Positions 7,757 to 15,097 of a DNA stretch of 25,884 nt are shown here, one piece after another. This stretch comes from a virus. Both the position numbers and the translations under genes were made by a program. The DNA lies in the IMG/VR virus record IMGVR_UViG_3300014325_000037, positions 1 through 25,884 of that record, one strand, 5' to 3'. Under the pieces are notes generated by a model, which made no database searches, was not told where the DNA came from, and saw only the letters and a program-made list of their open reading frames with translations. Every line of letters begins with the position of its first letter. The stretch's first letter is position 1.

Positions 7757-8800
7757 ATGACTACTTACCGGTTCGCAAATAATGCCTCCACAACGCTCGG
7801 CAGCGCGATCTCGCCGACGGCAACCACCATTACGGTCGCGAGCGGCACAGGCGCTCGATTCCCGAACCCTGCCGCGGGGCAGTACTTCACGGCAACATTG
7901 TTCGCCTCGGGCTCCTCGACTGGGCTCCCGAACGAGATTGTCCGGGTAACAGCACGCACCGGTGATACCATGACCGTTGTCCGCGGTCAAGAGGGCACGA
8001 CCGCGCAATCGTGGAACGTTGGCGACACGTTCGCAAACTTCATCACCGCAGGGTTCTTGAACCAGCTTGTGGACGCGAGCTCACAGCAGGTGCAGGCGGG
8101 AAACTACGCTGTCGATTCCGGCACCGCAAACGCGGGTGCGGTCACGCTGCTGCCTGTCCCTGCAAACCTCGCGGCGCTCGTCGGTGTCCCGATCCGCGTC
8201 AAAAAGGGCGGCGCAACGAGCACAGGGGCCTATACCCTCAATGTCAACACGTTCGGCAACGTGCCCGTGTTGATCGGCGGTCAGGCGCTCGAGGGCGGCG
8301 AGCTTATCGCATCTGAGATCTTCGAAGTTGTCTACGACGGCACGCAGTTTAACCTGATCTCAAACCCTGGCGTGCTGCACGGCGACCGCATCGCCGCAAA
8401 CTCGATCATAAACGCGGCATTGGCCACAATGACTGCGATGACGCTCAAGGGCAATCTGACAAGCGGCACAACTACCCCTTACGACGTGCCACTGTCCGCT
8501 CTCACCGCTTTGCTCGGCATCGGAACTATTCACGCAAACGCGAACGGTTATTGGTTCATTCTCGGGACCACATACGTTCAGTTCGGCTATCTGCCGGCAA
8601 CGTATAACACGTTCACTTTTCCAGTGCCGTTTCCATCTGCGTGCTTGGCAATTGTCGGCATGCCAACGGCGATGGGTCACTACGCAGATCCGCCGTTTGG
8701 CTATCCTGTTTCGAACACGCAGTTCTTCTTGGGCTGCAAAGCCAGCGACGATGGCCATCCATCGGGCTTTCCCTGCTACTGGGTAGCGATCGGCGAGTAA
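7757..8800 (+). CDS. Tail fibre protein with gp53-like C-terminal domain
   Basis: A 347-residue protein rich in Thr, Gly and Ala. Residues 1-95 form a beta-rich N-terminal segment (TITVASGTGARFP, EIVRVTARTGDTMTVVRGQEGT) found at the start of many phage fibre proteins. A central part carries an AYTLNVNTFG..PV segment like those of tail fibres. The last 95 residues (GYWFILGTTYVQFGYLP, TFTFPVPFPSACLAIVG, CYWVAIGE) match the gp53-like C-terminal domain, a trimeric knob that binds host receptors. It is preceded by its own candidate promoter and by GAGG at 7748. Receptor specificity cannot be read from sequence. Confidence 0.7.
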   Translation: MTTYRFANNASTTLGSAISPTATTITVASGTGARFPNPAAGQYFTATLFASGSSTGLPNEIVRVTARTGDTMTVVRGQEGTTAQSWNVGDTFANFITAGFLNQLVDASSQQVQAGNYAVDSGTANAGAVTLLPVPANLAALVGVPIRVKKGGATSTGAYTLNVNTFGNVPVLIGGQALEGGELIASEIFEVVYDGTQFNLISNPGVLHGDRIAANSIINAALATMTAMTLKGNLTSGTTTPYDVPLSALTALLGIGTIHANANGYWFILGTTYVQFGYLPATYNTFTFPVPFPSACLAIVGMPTAMGHYADPPFGYPVSNTQFFLGCKASDDGHPSGFPCYWVAIGE

Positions 8801-8811
8801 CGGAGTATATC

Positions 8812-9117
8812 ATGGGTCAGCTCTTTCCATATCAGTTCGCGCCGCTCAAGCCAAAGGGCTTTGTCTCGACGGCGATCACGACCGGTGCTGTCATCGAGCT
8901 CACGCCGCCGCCTGCAGCAAAGGGTGCACTGATCCAAGCAGTCGGAGGCAACATCAACTGGACCGATGACGGCGAAGATCCAACGAACGCAGTCGGCGGT
9001 GGCATGTCGCTGACGGCAGGGGCGGAGCCAACGTGGTACGGCTCGCCTGATCTTTCGGTATTGAAGTTCATCGCGGTCGGAGCCACGACTCACTTGCTTG
9101 TCTCTTACTACGGGTGA
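8812..9117 (+). CDS. Small virion-associated protein of unknown function
   Basis: A 101-residue beta-rich protein between the tail fibre and the lysis genes. The start at 8812 is chosen because GGAG at 8802-8805 lies six bases upstream and just after the fibre stop; a longer frame would run back into the fibre gene. The sequence (VIELTPPPAAKGALIQAVGGNINWTD, MSLTAG, LKFIAVGATTHLLVSYYG) has the pattern of a small beta-sandwich, with WTDDGEDPT suggesting an acidic loop. Proteins of this size next to fibres are often fibre-associated or head-decoration proteins, but I recognise no named family. Confidence 0.6.
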   Translation: MGQLFPYQFAPLKPKGFVSTAITTGAVIELTPPPAAKGALIQAVGGNINWTDDGEDPTNAVGGGMSLTAGAEPTWYGSPDLSVLKFIAVGATTHLLVSYYG

Positions 9118-9125
9118 GCTTGACC

Positions 9126-9638
9126 ATGCTTGATCTCATCACCGTCATTCCGTTTGCTATCGTATCCTCCGCCGTCACGTGGGTAGGGCAGGCATGGGTA
9201 TATCGCGATAAGCGAAAGATCCAGCACGTCGAAGCATCCGACCGCCTCGAGATCCATCGTGATGAGTTCACGCTGAGTCTCTTGCAGAATGCACGTTCTG
9301 AGATTACGCTGGTGCGCGCCGAGATCAACGAACTGCGCGAGGAACGAAGCACGCTACTCAAGCTCGAGCAGCACGTATATCATTTCCAAGAATCGCTCGA
9401 TCACCTCGAGCGCGTGCTGTTCGCCGAGACGCCTGAAGACCTAGCGCAGGCAAAACGGAATGCGACTGCATTCTTGAAACGGATGCGACGCTTGCAAGAT
9501 GCAAAAGGCGCAGTAGCAAATGAGTTGCAGATTCGTGCTGCGGAACAGAGCGTTGGCGTGCATCCAGTTGATGCTACGACAACGATCAAGACAACGTTGA
9601 TAGTGCCATTACCGCCAGAGGACGAAGGCAATGCGTAA
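9126..9638 (+). CDS. Membrane-anchored coiled-coil protein of the lysis cassette
   Basis: A protein of 170 residues with one N-terminal hydrophobic segment (about 3-24) followed by YRDKRK and a long heptad-rich helix (about 40-110: LSLLQNARSEITLVRAEI, LREERSTLLKLEQHV). Its place directly before the holin candidate and endolysin would suit an inner-membrane spanin, but the positively charged cluster immediately after the membrane segment predicts, by the positive-inside rule, that the coiled coil is cytoplasmic, not periplasmic as required for an i-spanin. The role is therefore open. The ATG at 9126 has GGTGA eight bases upstream; a GTG at 9114 overlapping the previous stop is the alternative. 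It overlaps the holin candidate by eight bases. Confidence 0.6.
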   Translation: MLDLITVIPFAIVSSAVTWVGQAWVYRDKRKIQHVEASDRLEIHRDEFTLSLLQNARSEITLVRAEINELREERSTLLKLEQHVYHFQESLDHLERVLFAETPEDLAQAKRNATAFLKRMRRLQDAKGAVANELQIRAAEQSVGVHPVDATTTIKTTLIVPLPPEDEGNA

Positions 9639-9981
9639 GATTTGGGATTGGCTTAATGCGCGGATGGTACCCGAGTGGCGCATCTGGTGGAAGATGCACT
9701 CGATCCAGCTCGGCATGGCTGCAACCGCGCTGCTGACGTATCTTGCCGCAAACCCCGATGCGTGGACGCAATTCGTCGCAAAGCTGCCACCGCAGATCGC
9801 GTCCACTATCCCTGTATGGGTCGGCACCGTTGTCGGGGGCACTATCTTCTTCGCACGTTTCTGGAAACAATACAGCGGAGACATTATTGCCATTATCAAA
9901 ACGAAGTCGGCTACAGACTCGACAGTCGAGGTTGTGAAGCCAAATACACCGGAGGGCACAAATGACGCTAATCCCAGTTAA
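9631..9981 (+). CDS. Holin candidate
   Basis: A 116-residue protein with an aromatic, positively charged N-terminus (IWDWLNARMVPEWRIWWKMHS), a first hydrophobic segment at about 25-41, a short amphipathic loop with PPQI, and a second at about 60-75 (IPVWVGTVVGGTIFFAR), followed by a charged tail. Two membrane segments, small size and position immediately upstream of the endolysin make it the best holin candidate, the protein that forms the membrane lesion releasing the endolysin. No holin family signature is certain. GAGG and GAAGG precede the ATG. It overlaps the endolysin gene by 20 bases. Confidence 0.6.
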   Translation: MRKIWDWLNARMVPEWRIWWKMHSIQLGMAATALLTYLAANPDAWTQFVAKLPPQIASTIPVWVGTVVGGTIFFARFWKQYSGDIIAIIKTKSATDSTVEVVKPNTPEGTNDANPS

Positions 9982-10528
9982 GCCGTTCGCGCTCGGAGAG
10001 CGATCGCAGAAATTCATGAGCGGCATGCACCCGACGCTCATTGCCGTCTTCGAGCTCGCGATCTCGATCTCGCCTGTCGACTTCGGCTTCTCGGAGCCGC
10101 AGGTGCGCACGCTCGCCTATGAGAAGGAGCTGGTCGCTCGCGGCGCGTCGAAGACGCTAAAGTCGAACCATATCTTGCATATCGACCGCACGGGCAAGAG
10201 CGAGAACGAATATGGCCATGCTGGCGATGCAGTCCCATGGCTCGGCGGCAAGTTCGTGTGGGATTGGAATCTGCTGTATAGCGTTGCCGCGGCTGTCGCA
10301 GAGGCAGCACGACAGACGAAGGTCCTCGACCAAATGTGCTGGGGCGGCGTGTGGGATCAGTGGATGAGTCAGTACGCCGGCAAAGGCCCTGCGAAGGGCC
10401 AAACCGTGACTGATTACCTCGCCGCGCAGGCAGCGGTCATGCGCAAAGCGGAGGCTGACTATTGCGTCCGTCATCCGGGCAAGGACTTCGTTGACGGGCC
10501 GCATTTCCAGTTTGCCGTCAAAGGCTGA
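9962..10528 (+). CDS. Endolysin, M15-type peptidase
   Basis: A 188-residue enzyme resembling the T5-type endolysins of peptidase family M15 (L-alanyl-D-glutamate peptidase), which cleave the peptide stem of peptidoglycan. Visible family features are SNHILHIDRTGKSENEYGHAGDAV (residues about 68-91, carrying the first zinc His and the Asp of the HxxxxAxD-like segment, here spaced by an insertion) and the C-terminal DGPHFQF (about 179-185), which matches the conserved PHF/PHW zinc-ligand motif. No signal peptide is present, so export depends on the holin. The start ATG is preceded by GGAGGG and overlaps the holin candidate. Confidence 0.75.
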   Translation: MTLIPVKPFALGERSQKFMSGMHPTLIAVFELAISISPVDFGFSEPQVRTLAYEKELVARGASKTLKSNHILHIDRTGKSENEYGHAGDAVPWLGGKFVWDWNLLYSVAAAVAEAARQTKVLDQMCWGGVWDQWMSQYAGKGPAKGQTVTDYLAAQAAVMRKAEADYCVRHPGKDFVDGPHFQFAVKG

Positions 10529-10538
10529 GGAGGACACG

Positions 10539-10919
10539 ATGAAGAAGATTGTTATGGCTGCGCTGCTAGCTTGCAGCCTCAGCGCATGTGCGGGTTTCGG
10601 CAACACGGTGTACTCGGCATCTGCGAAGGCGCAGGGCAGCGCGGACACCCTGTACGTTGCCGCCGAAAAGGCTGGCGAGGTGCTGGTCGCAACGAAGGTC
10701 ATCACGCTCGCGCAGTTCAACGCGGCCGAGACAAAAGCATATGCTGCGCTGCAGGTATTCCGCAGTGCGAGCCTCGCTGTCCGTGCGGCTGCAACCACGG
10801 GCTCCGACACGACGGCGATGCTCGTCGCCGAGGCGGACGCGCTCGCGAAGTTCAACCAGGCGCTCGCTGATTTCCAGAAGTTGGCGCATGTCGCGCCGGC
10901 TGCTGCAACCACGCTATAG
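10539..10919 (+). CDS. Phage lipoprotein of the lysis cassette
   Basis: A 126-residue protein with a typical lipoprotein signal: MKKIVMAALLACSLSACAG, with lipobox LSAC and Cys17 as the likely lipidation site. The mature part is Ala-rich and predicted helical. Being lipidated and next to the endolysin, it might be an outer-membrane spanin or another envelope protein, but o-spanins are usually shorter and often Pro-rich. The start is ATG at 10539, four bases after a very strong GAGGAGGA that overlaps the endolysin stop. A longer upstream frame exists but has no comparable ribosome site. Confidence 0.7.
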   Translation: MKKIVMAALLACSLSACAGFGNTVYSASAKAQGSADTLYVAAEKAGEVLVATKVITLAQFNAAETKAYAALQVFRSASLAVRAAATTGSDTTAMLVAEADALAKFNQALADFQKLAHVAPAAATTL

Positions 10920-10928
10920 GAGGCTCCA

Positions 10929-11132
10929 TTGATCGATCTGCAAACAGTGCTCAACGCGATCGCGCTGGCGACGACGCTCGAGCCGCAAGCCGCCTCTGTG
11001 GTCATCACGTTGGTGAACGAAGTCAAGAGCCTCTTCGGTGCACAGGATCGAGCTACGATCGACGCATCCTTGGCTGTTCTCGATAAAGCCGCGGACGACG
11101 CCCACGCATCCGCGGGCAAGCTCAGCGGCTGA
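10929..11132 (+). CDS. Small hypothetical helical protein
   Basis: A 67-residue protein beginning with TTG at 10929, five bases after a perfect AGGAGG (10918-10923) that overlaps the stop of the lipoprotein gene. It is Ala/Leu/Val-rich with two probable helices (LQTVLNAIALATTLE and ASVVITLVNEVKSLF) and a charged C-terminal part. It is the last gene before a hairpin terminator and is presumably co-transcribed with the lysis genes. No family recognised; a lysis accessory role is possible only from position. Confidence 0.55.
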   Translation: MIDLQTVLNAIALATTLEPQAASVVITLVNEVKSLFGAQDRATIDASLAVLDKAADDAHASAGKLSG

Positions 11133-11141
11133 AACGCAACT

Positions 11142-11172
11142 ACGGGGCGCCTGCCCACACGCGGCGCCCCGT
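11142..11172 (+). terminator. Hairpin terminator after the lysis genes
   Basis: A perfect 10-base inverted repeat, ACGGGGCGCC (11142-11151) and GGCGCCCCGT (11163-11172), with an 11-base loop, lies ten bases after the last stop. The following sequence is only moderately T-rich, so it may need Rho or act as an RNA-processing hairpin. It separates the lysis cassette from the second tail-protein block. Confidence 0.6.
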
Positions 11173-11205
11173 CATACATTCGATTAACCGCGCGATAGGA
11201 CGACC

Positions 11206-11997
11206 ATGGCAGTTCCTTCAAATCCCGGCTGGAAATACGGGTATGTTCCCTCGCCGGGCGAATGGAACAACACGTTCGCAGGCAAAGCCGATTATCCTGT
11301 CCCCGTCGACCAAGGCGGCACGGGCGGGCAGACGTCCTATGACGGCAACTATGGCTTGCAGCAGCGCGAGCAGGTGTCGACCTCGACCGTGACAGCGCAG
11401 GCGTTGACGTTCTATAGCGTTCGCACCGATCTGTCCGCGACCACGATGGCGTTGCCTGCCGCGAGCTCGCTCAAGCCCGGCGACTGGATCGACGTCCTCG
11501 ATTCCGGCAATAACGCCTCGCTCAACCATATTCTCGTCAACGCAGCTGGCACCGATACGATCATTGCCGGCGGCGTATCGGCGGCATTCATACTGCTGTC
11601 AAACAACGGCATTCGCTGCATTTTTGTCTCCGATGGCGTCAGCGCCTGGCATGCGCAGACAACGGTGCCAACGTCCCCGCCTGTGCCTCGACAGCTTGCA
11701 GACACAGCATACACGCTTCAGGCAAGCGACGCCGGACAGTACCTGCAATTCACAGCCGCGGTTGATATCACGGTCACGGTGCCGCCAAATGGCACTGTTC
11801 CGTTCCCGCTCGGTACCGTTATCGTCATCGAGCAGTTTGGCGTTGGCACCGTGACCCTCGCCGCAGGGGGCGGCGTTGTGCTCAACAGCCATAACGGCTT
11901 GAAGTCGGGCGGGCAATTCGCCGTGTTCCAGTTCAAGAGCGGGTCGAACGGATCAGCCGATATCTGGACCGTCCTCGGCGACACGAAGACAGTATAA
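11206..11997 (+). CDS. Tail fibre or tail-associated structural protein
   Basis: A 263-residue protein with the short sequence YPVPVDQGGTG (about 30-40), a motif typical of the ends of collar or neck regions in tail fibre and tail spike proteins (PLPVSQGGTG type). The rest consists of beta-rich Thr/Ser/Gly segments with repeated DTxxxLQ and VTLAAGGGVVLN strands, probably a fibre shaft or a decoration domain. No enzymatic motif is visible. AGGA lies upstream of the ATG at 11206. It opens the second virion-protein block, after the terminator. Confidence 0.6.
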   Translation: MAVPSNPGWKYGYVPSPGEWNNTFAGKADYPVPVDQGGTGGQTSYDGNYGLQQREQVSTSTVTAQALTFYSVRTDLSATTMALPAASSLKPGDWIDVLDSGNNASLNHILVNAAGTDTIIAGGVSAAFILLSNNGIRCIFVSDGVSAWHAQTTVPTSPPVPRQLADTAYTLQASDAGQYLQFTAAVDITVTVPPNGTVPFPLGTVIVIEQFGVGTVTLAAGGGVVLNSHNGLKSGGQFAVFQFKSGSNGSADIWTVLGDTKTV

Positions 11998-12008
11998 GGA
12001 ACGCAGCA

Positions 12009-12974
12009 GTGACTCTTTACTTCGGCGGGCATGGGCTCGATAGTTTTCGTCTTACGCCTGTCCAAGCGCAGGACGCGGGCGCAAACGGTATCAGCACGAA
12101 CGGCAGCAGCGCTTGCTTCGTCTACGCCGACATGATCGATCCAGCGACTGGGGCACTAACGTCGGCAACGTCGGTGTGGTCGCACTGCGTCTTCAATCCT
12201 GACAGCGGTGTCTTCGATAGCGGTCGACAGGTGTTCTACTGGTATAATTCGTCCAACGTTGCAATCATCAAAGCCGATGGCGACAACAACCACGGATTGA
12301 CCATTTCATATTGGAATGGTTCGGGCTATACCCTTTGGGGCGATTTCCCGAGCTTGTTTGGTGGCACGTTCGACTTCTTCTTCAAGGTCGATGCTGTCTC
12401 GGGCGAGCTCAATATCTTTCTCAACCAGACGCTTGTTAGCCGCCTGGCAAGCATCGATACGTCCGCCATGGGCAATATCGCGTACTGGCGTGCTGGCAGC
12501 GCGTCCGGCTTCGGAAGTCAGCCGTTCGGACAGTGCATCATGGCGAGCTACTCGACCATCGGACATACGGTGCGTTATCGTCGCCCAAGCGGTAATAGCG
12601 CGGTGCAGGACTGGGATGGCGATTACACCGATATCAACGGCGGCAATATCAATGACTCGCTGAGCATCAACACCAACACGACGGGAGACATCTCGACGTT
12701 TACGGCACCCGATTTCTCAGCGACGCCGGCAGGGTCAGTTATCAAAGCCGTTGTGCTCGGCAACCGCGTCCGCGTTGTGACGGGGGGCGGCGGGCCTGAG
12801 CATATCCAGCCTGTCGTGACAATCGGCGGTATCCAATACCCTGCGCCGGCTGTGCCGATCACCGCAGGGTTCAACGGCTCGATTGCGATCTACGAGCACG
12901 ACCCGAGCACGTCGGCGCCATGGGCTTCGGTAACGAACGTCAATAATCCGTTTGGCGTTAAGGCAGTCGCATAA
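12009..12974 (+). CDS. Hypothetical virion protein, possible lectin-like fold
   Basis: A 321-residue protein, mostly beta with Gly, Ser and Asp-rich loops and aromatic strands, including a segment (YADMIDPATG, then WSHCVFNPDSGVFDSGRQVFYWYNSSNVAIIKA, TISYWNGSGYTLW, TFDFFFKVDAVSGELNIFLNQ) that resembles concanavalin A-like lectin/glucanase beta-sandwiches. I infer a virion surface or adhesin role. The start is GTG at 12009 with AAGGA upstream (11997 region). The stop overlaps the next start by one base (TAATG), so it is coupled to the following F5/8-like protein. Confidence 0.5.
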   Translation: MTLYFGGHGLDSFRLTPVQAQDAGANGISTNGSSACFVYADMIDPATGALTSATSVWSHCVFNPDSGVFDSGRQVFYWYNSSNVAIIKADGDNNHGLTISYWNGSGYTLWGDFPSLFGGTFDFFFKVDAVSGELNIFLNQTLVSRLASIDTSAMGNIAYWRAGSASGFGSQPFGQCIMASYSTIGHTVRYRRPSGNSAVQDWDGDYTDINGGNINDSLSINTNTTGDISTFTAPDFSATPAGSVIKAVVLGNRVRVVTGGGGPEHIQPVVTIGGIQYPAPAVPITAGFNGSIAIYEHDPSTSAPWASVTNVNNPFGVKAVA

Positions 12975-14062
12975 TGGCCGCGCATCGTGCTTGGAGGCTA
13001 CAGTACGACAGCTCGCCTCGCGGATTCGGCTCGTGTGCGACGTTGCAGCTACGTGGCGTCATAGGCGGGCCTGATCTCACGCAAGGTGCGACAGGCGGGC
13101 CGATCGGTAGCGATTACTACAGCGGCACATATGACTTCGCCAAAGCATTCGACAATAATCCATCCACTTTCTGGTCGTCAAGCAGTGGCACCGGAAATGC
13201 ATATATCGGCTGGGATTTCGGGCTCGGCAATAGCAAAGACATTGTGCAGTTCACGTTTCTCATTCGTCCTGATAGCTTTGGTCCGCAAGACGCACCGACG
13301 ACGGGCGGCCTTGAATGGACAGACGATGACCCCGGTGTTTCGCCAACGTGGACACGAGCTTACTCGTTCGGACCGACTTCTGGTTGGACAATCGGAGTAC
13401 CACAAGCGTTTCCGCCAACGCCACTGCCTACACCGACTCCTCGCCGCGCCTGGTCACTTGTCGGCGTCACAGCGATCCCCGGGCACGAAGGCGACGGCTT
13501 CGGCCTGTGTGGGCATGACTGGAAAGCTGGTGGCGTATCACTGCTCGGCTCGGGCACGTTGGGTGCCTCGAGCACAGACGGCGCGTGGTCTCTCCCCCAA
13601 GCGATTGATGGGCCAACAGGCCCCGGGCATGGTTGGTATTCAGGTAACTTCGGCTTCACGAACGGCCGTATCTGGTACGACTTCGGAACGCCAACGGCCC
13701 CTGATACCGTCACGCTTTGTAGCCTCTACAGCTACCCATGGACAATCGGCAGTCAGCTCGCAATCGAGTGGACAGACGATAATCCAGCAGCGTCGCCGAC
13801 GTGGACGCGGGACTGCGTCATTGATGTTGCCGGCAGCGACAACACGATTCTATCTTTCGTCACGGTGCCACCAACGGGCGTCTTCGATAGCCGCATGAGC
13901 GAGTATTTGGTCGAGGGGCCGTTCCCCGGCGTCTACGATAGCCGGATGAGCGAATACCTGCTCGAGGGCTCGAACAACAAGCTCTTCGTCTCGCGGACGT
14001 CGCAATATATCATCCTCGGCCCTGGCGGCTCGACTTCGCAGTTGATGCTCGGAACATTTTAG
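12974..14062 (+). CDS. Tandem F5/8C-like carbohydrate-binding protein with C-terminal 17-residue repeats
   Basis: A 362-residue protein with two homologous halves. Each has the pattern of F5/8 type C (discoidin-like) domains: DFAKAFDNNPSTFWSS followed by YIGWDFG in the first, and SLPQAIDGPTGPGHGWYSG followed by RIWYDFG in the second. Each half also carries a nearly identical EWTDDxPxxSPTWTR strand (residues near 114 and 264, 150 residues apart). A Pro/Thr linker (about 145-155) joins them. Such domains bind sugars or surfaces, so a receptor-binding or host-adhesion role is likely. The C-terminus (302-352) is three 17-residue repeats. The start ATG overlaps the preceding stop. Confidence 0.6.
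   Translation: MAAHRAWRLQYDSSPRGFGSCATLQLRGVIGGPDLTQGATGGPIGSDYYSGTYDFAKAFDNNPSTFWSSSSGTGNAYIGWDFGLGNSKDIVQFTFLIRPDSFGPQDAPTTGGLEWTDDDPGVSPTWTRAYSFGPTSGWTIGVPQAFPPTPLPTPTPRRAWSLVGVTAIPGHEGDGFGLCGHDWKAGGVSLLGSGTLGASSTDGAWSLPQAIDGPTGPGHGWYSGNFGFTNGRIWYDFGTPTAPDTVTLCSLYSYPWTIGSQLAIEWTDDNPAASPTWTRDCVIDVAGSDNTILSFVTVPPTGVFDSRMSEYLVEGPFPGVYDSRMSEYLLEGSNNKLFVSRTSQYIILGPGGSTSQLMLGTF
13877..14029 (+). repeat. Three tandem 51-base coding repeats
   Basis: Three consecutive 51-base units (13877-13927, 13928-13978, 13979-14029) encode GVFDSRMSEYLVEGPFP, GVYDSRMSEYLLEGSNN and KLFVSRTSQYIILGPGG. The first two are close in DNA as well as protein sequence; the third has diverged. The conserved core is SRxSxYxxxG. 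Confidence 0.75.
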
Positions 14063-14101
14063 AGTTGTCTGTCGCCGCATAATGGTGGACAAGGGGGCAT
14101 C
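14063..14101 (+). promoter_or_regulatory. Copy 1 of a 39-base element repeated before two gene starts
   Basis: The element ends with TGGACAAGGGGGCATC (14086-14101), identical to copy 2 at 15065-15080. An AGTTG lies at the same distance upstream in both copies (14063 and 15042), with scattered shared C and CCG bases between. It ends 14 bases before the ATG at 14116, with AAGGAGA between. It could be a phage promoter whose transcripts start at the G run, or an RNA or operator element. It is not a standard sigma-70 promoter, because no -10 box lies 17 bases after the TTG. Confidence 0.5.
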
Positions 14102-14115
14102 AAAGGAGATGTTCC

Positions 14116-15036
14116 ATGTGCGGCAACTGCAATGACCCGTTCCATTTCGAAGACGATCTGGATGACGCTGTAATCGTTCCCATGACCGAGATCGAGCGTG
14201 CTGAGAGCCAACGGCTCGCGCAGTTCGAAGTCGATCGCGCTCGTCCCTCTCACACCGAAGACTGCGGCAACTGTCGCGGCACGGGACGCTTCCGGCTCCG
14301 TAACGGTGCGTCTGGCAGCTGCTTCAAGTGCAACGGCACCGGCAAGCTCGTCTACAAGACGTCAAAAACGCAACGCAATGCTGCTCGCGTGAAGCGCGAA
14401 GCCACTGCCGACCAGAAACGTGTTGATCTGCAAGCAGCTCGCGAAGCATGGATTGCTGCAAACCGCGATGACTTCGCGTGGATGAAGGCGAAGGAGGAAA
14501 CCTTCGAGTTCGCCCGCTCGATGTATGATGCCCTTATGCAATACGGCACGCTCACCCCGCGGCAGCACGAAACCGTCACGCGCTTGCGCCTCGCTGATGC
14601 CGAGCGCGCTGCAGCTCGTCAAGCCGAAGCGATTGCTCGCCAGGCAAATGCACCCGCGATCGACGTTTCCGCGATCGAGACAGCTTTTGCCCACGCAAAG
14701 GGCAAGGGGATCAAAAAGCCGAAAATGAAGCTTGCGGGCTTCAAGTTCAGCGAAGCCCCCGCGCATGGCCGCAATGCCGGCGCCCTGTACGTCGTGCGGG
14801 TCAGCGATGACCAGTACCTCGGCAAGGTGCTTGACGGCAAGTTCACTCGCGTCCGTGAGTGCGACGAAGCGACACAGGCCGAAGTGCTTGCCGTCGCAAG
14901 CGATCCGCACAATGCAGCGATTGCTTACGGTCGCCGCACCGGCAACTGTGCGATCTGCGGGCGCGAGCTCACCAATCATGCGTCGATCGATCTCGGGATC
15001 GGCCCCATCTGCGCCGAGAAATACGGCTGGATGTAA
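14116..15036 (+). CDS. Zinc-finger protein with DnaJ-like and DUF6011-like modules
   Basis: A 306-residue protein with three cysteine clusters. The N-terminus begins MCGNC. Residues 50-75 carry CGNCRGTGRF then CFKCNGTGK, two CxxCxGxG repeats of the DnaJ zinc-finger type (Cys50, 53, 69, 72). The middle (about 85-200) is Ala/Arg/Glu-rich and helical. The C-terminal end (278-306) has CAIC then GIGPICAEKYGW, the pattern of DUF6011, a small zinc-binding domain found in phage proteins. The role is unknown; nucleic-acid or protein binding is plausible. AAGGAGA precedes the ATG by six bases. It lies next to the arm junction and is not obviously structural. Confidence 0.65.
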   Translation: MCGNCNDPFHFEDDLDDAVIVPMTEIERAESQRLAQFEVDRARPSHTEDCGNCRGTGRFRLRNGASGSCFKCNGTGKLVYKTSKTQRNAARVKREATADQKRVDLQAAREAWIAANRDDFAWMKAKEETFEFARSMYDALMQYGTLTPRQHETVTRLRLADAERAAARQAEAIARQANAPAIDVSAIETAFAHAKGKGIKKPKMKLAGFKFSEAPAHGRNAGALYVVRVSDDQYLGKVLDGKFTRVRECDEATQAEVLAVASDPHNAAIAYGRRTGNCAICGRELTNHASIDLGIGPICAEKYGWM

Positions 15037-15041
15037 TCACC

Positions 15042-15080
15042 AGTTGACAAGCACCGATGCCTCCTGGACAAGGGGGCATC
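15042..15080 (+). promoter_or_regulatory. Copy 2 of the 39-base element, with an overlapping hairpin
   Basis: The 16-base core TGGACAAGGGGGCATC (15065-15080) is identical to copy 1. Here it is also the 3' part of a hairpin: GATGCCTCC (15056-15064) can pair with GGGGGCATC (15072-15080) around TGGACAA, with one G-T pair. Copy 1 lacks the 5' arm, so the hairpin is not the shared feature. TTGACA is present at 15044-15049 but no -10 box follows at the right distance. The element ends 17 bases before the ATG at 15098. Confidence 0.5.
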
Positions 15081-15097
15081 GGAACTGGAGACACACG

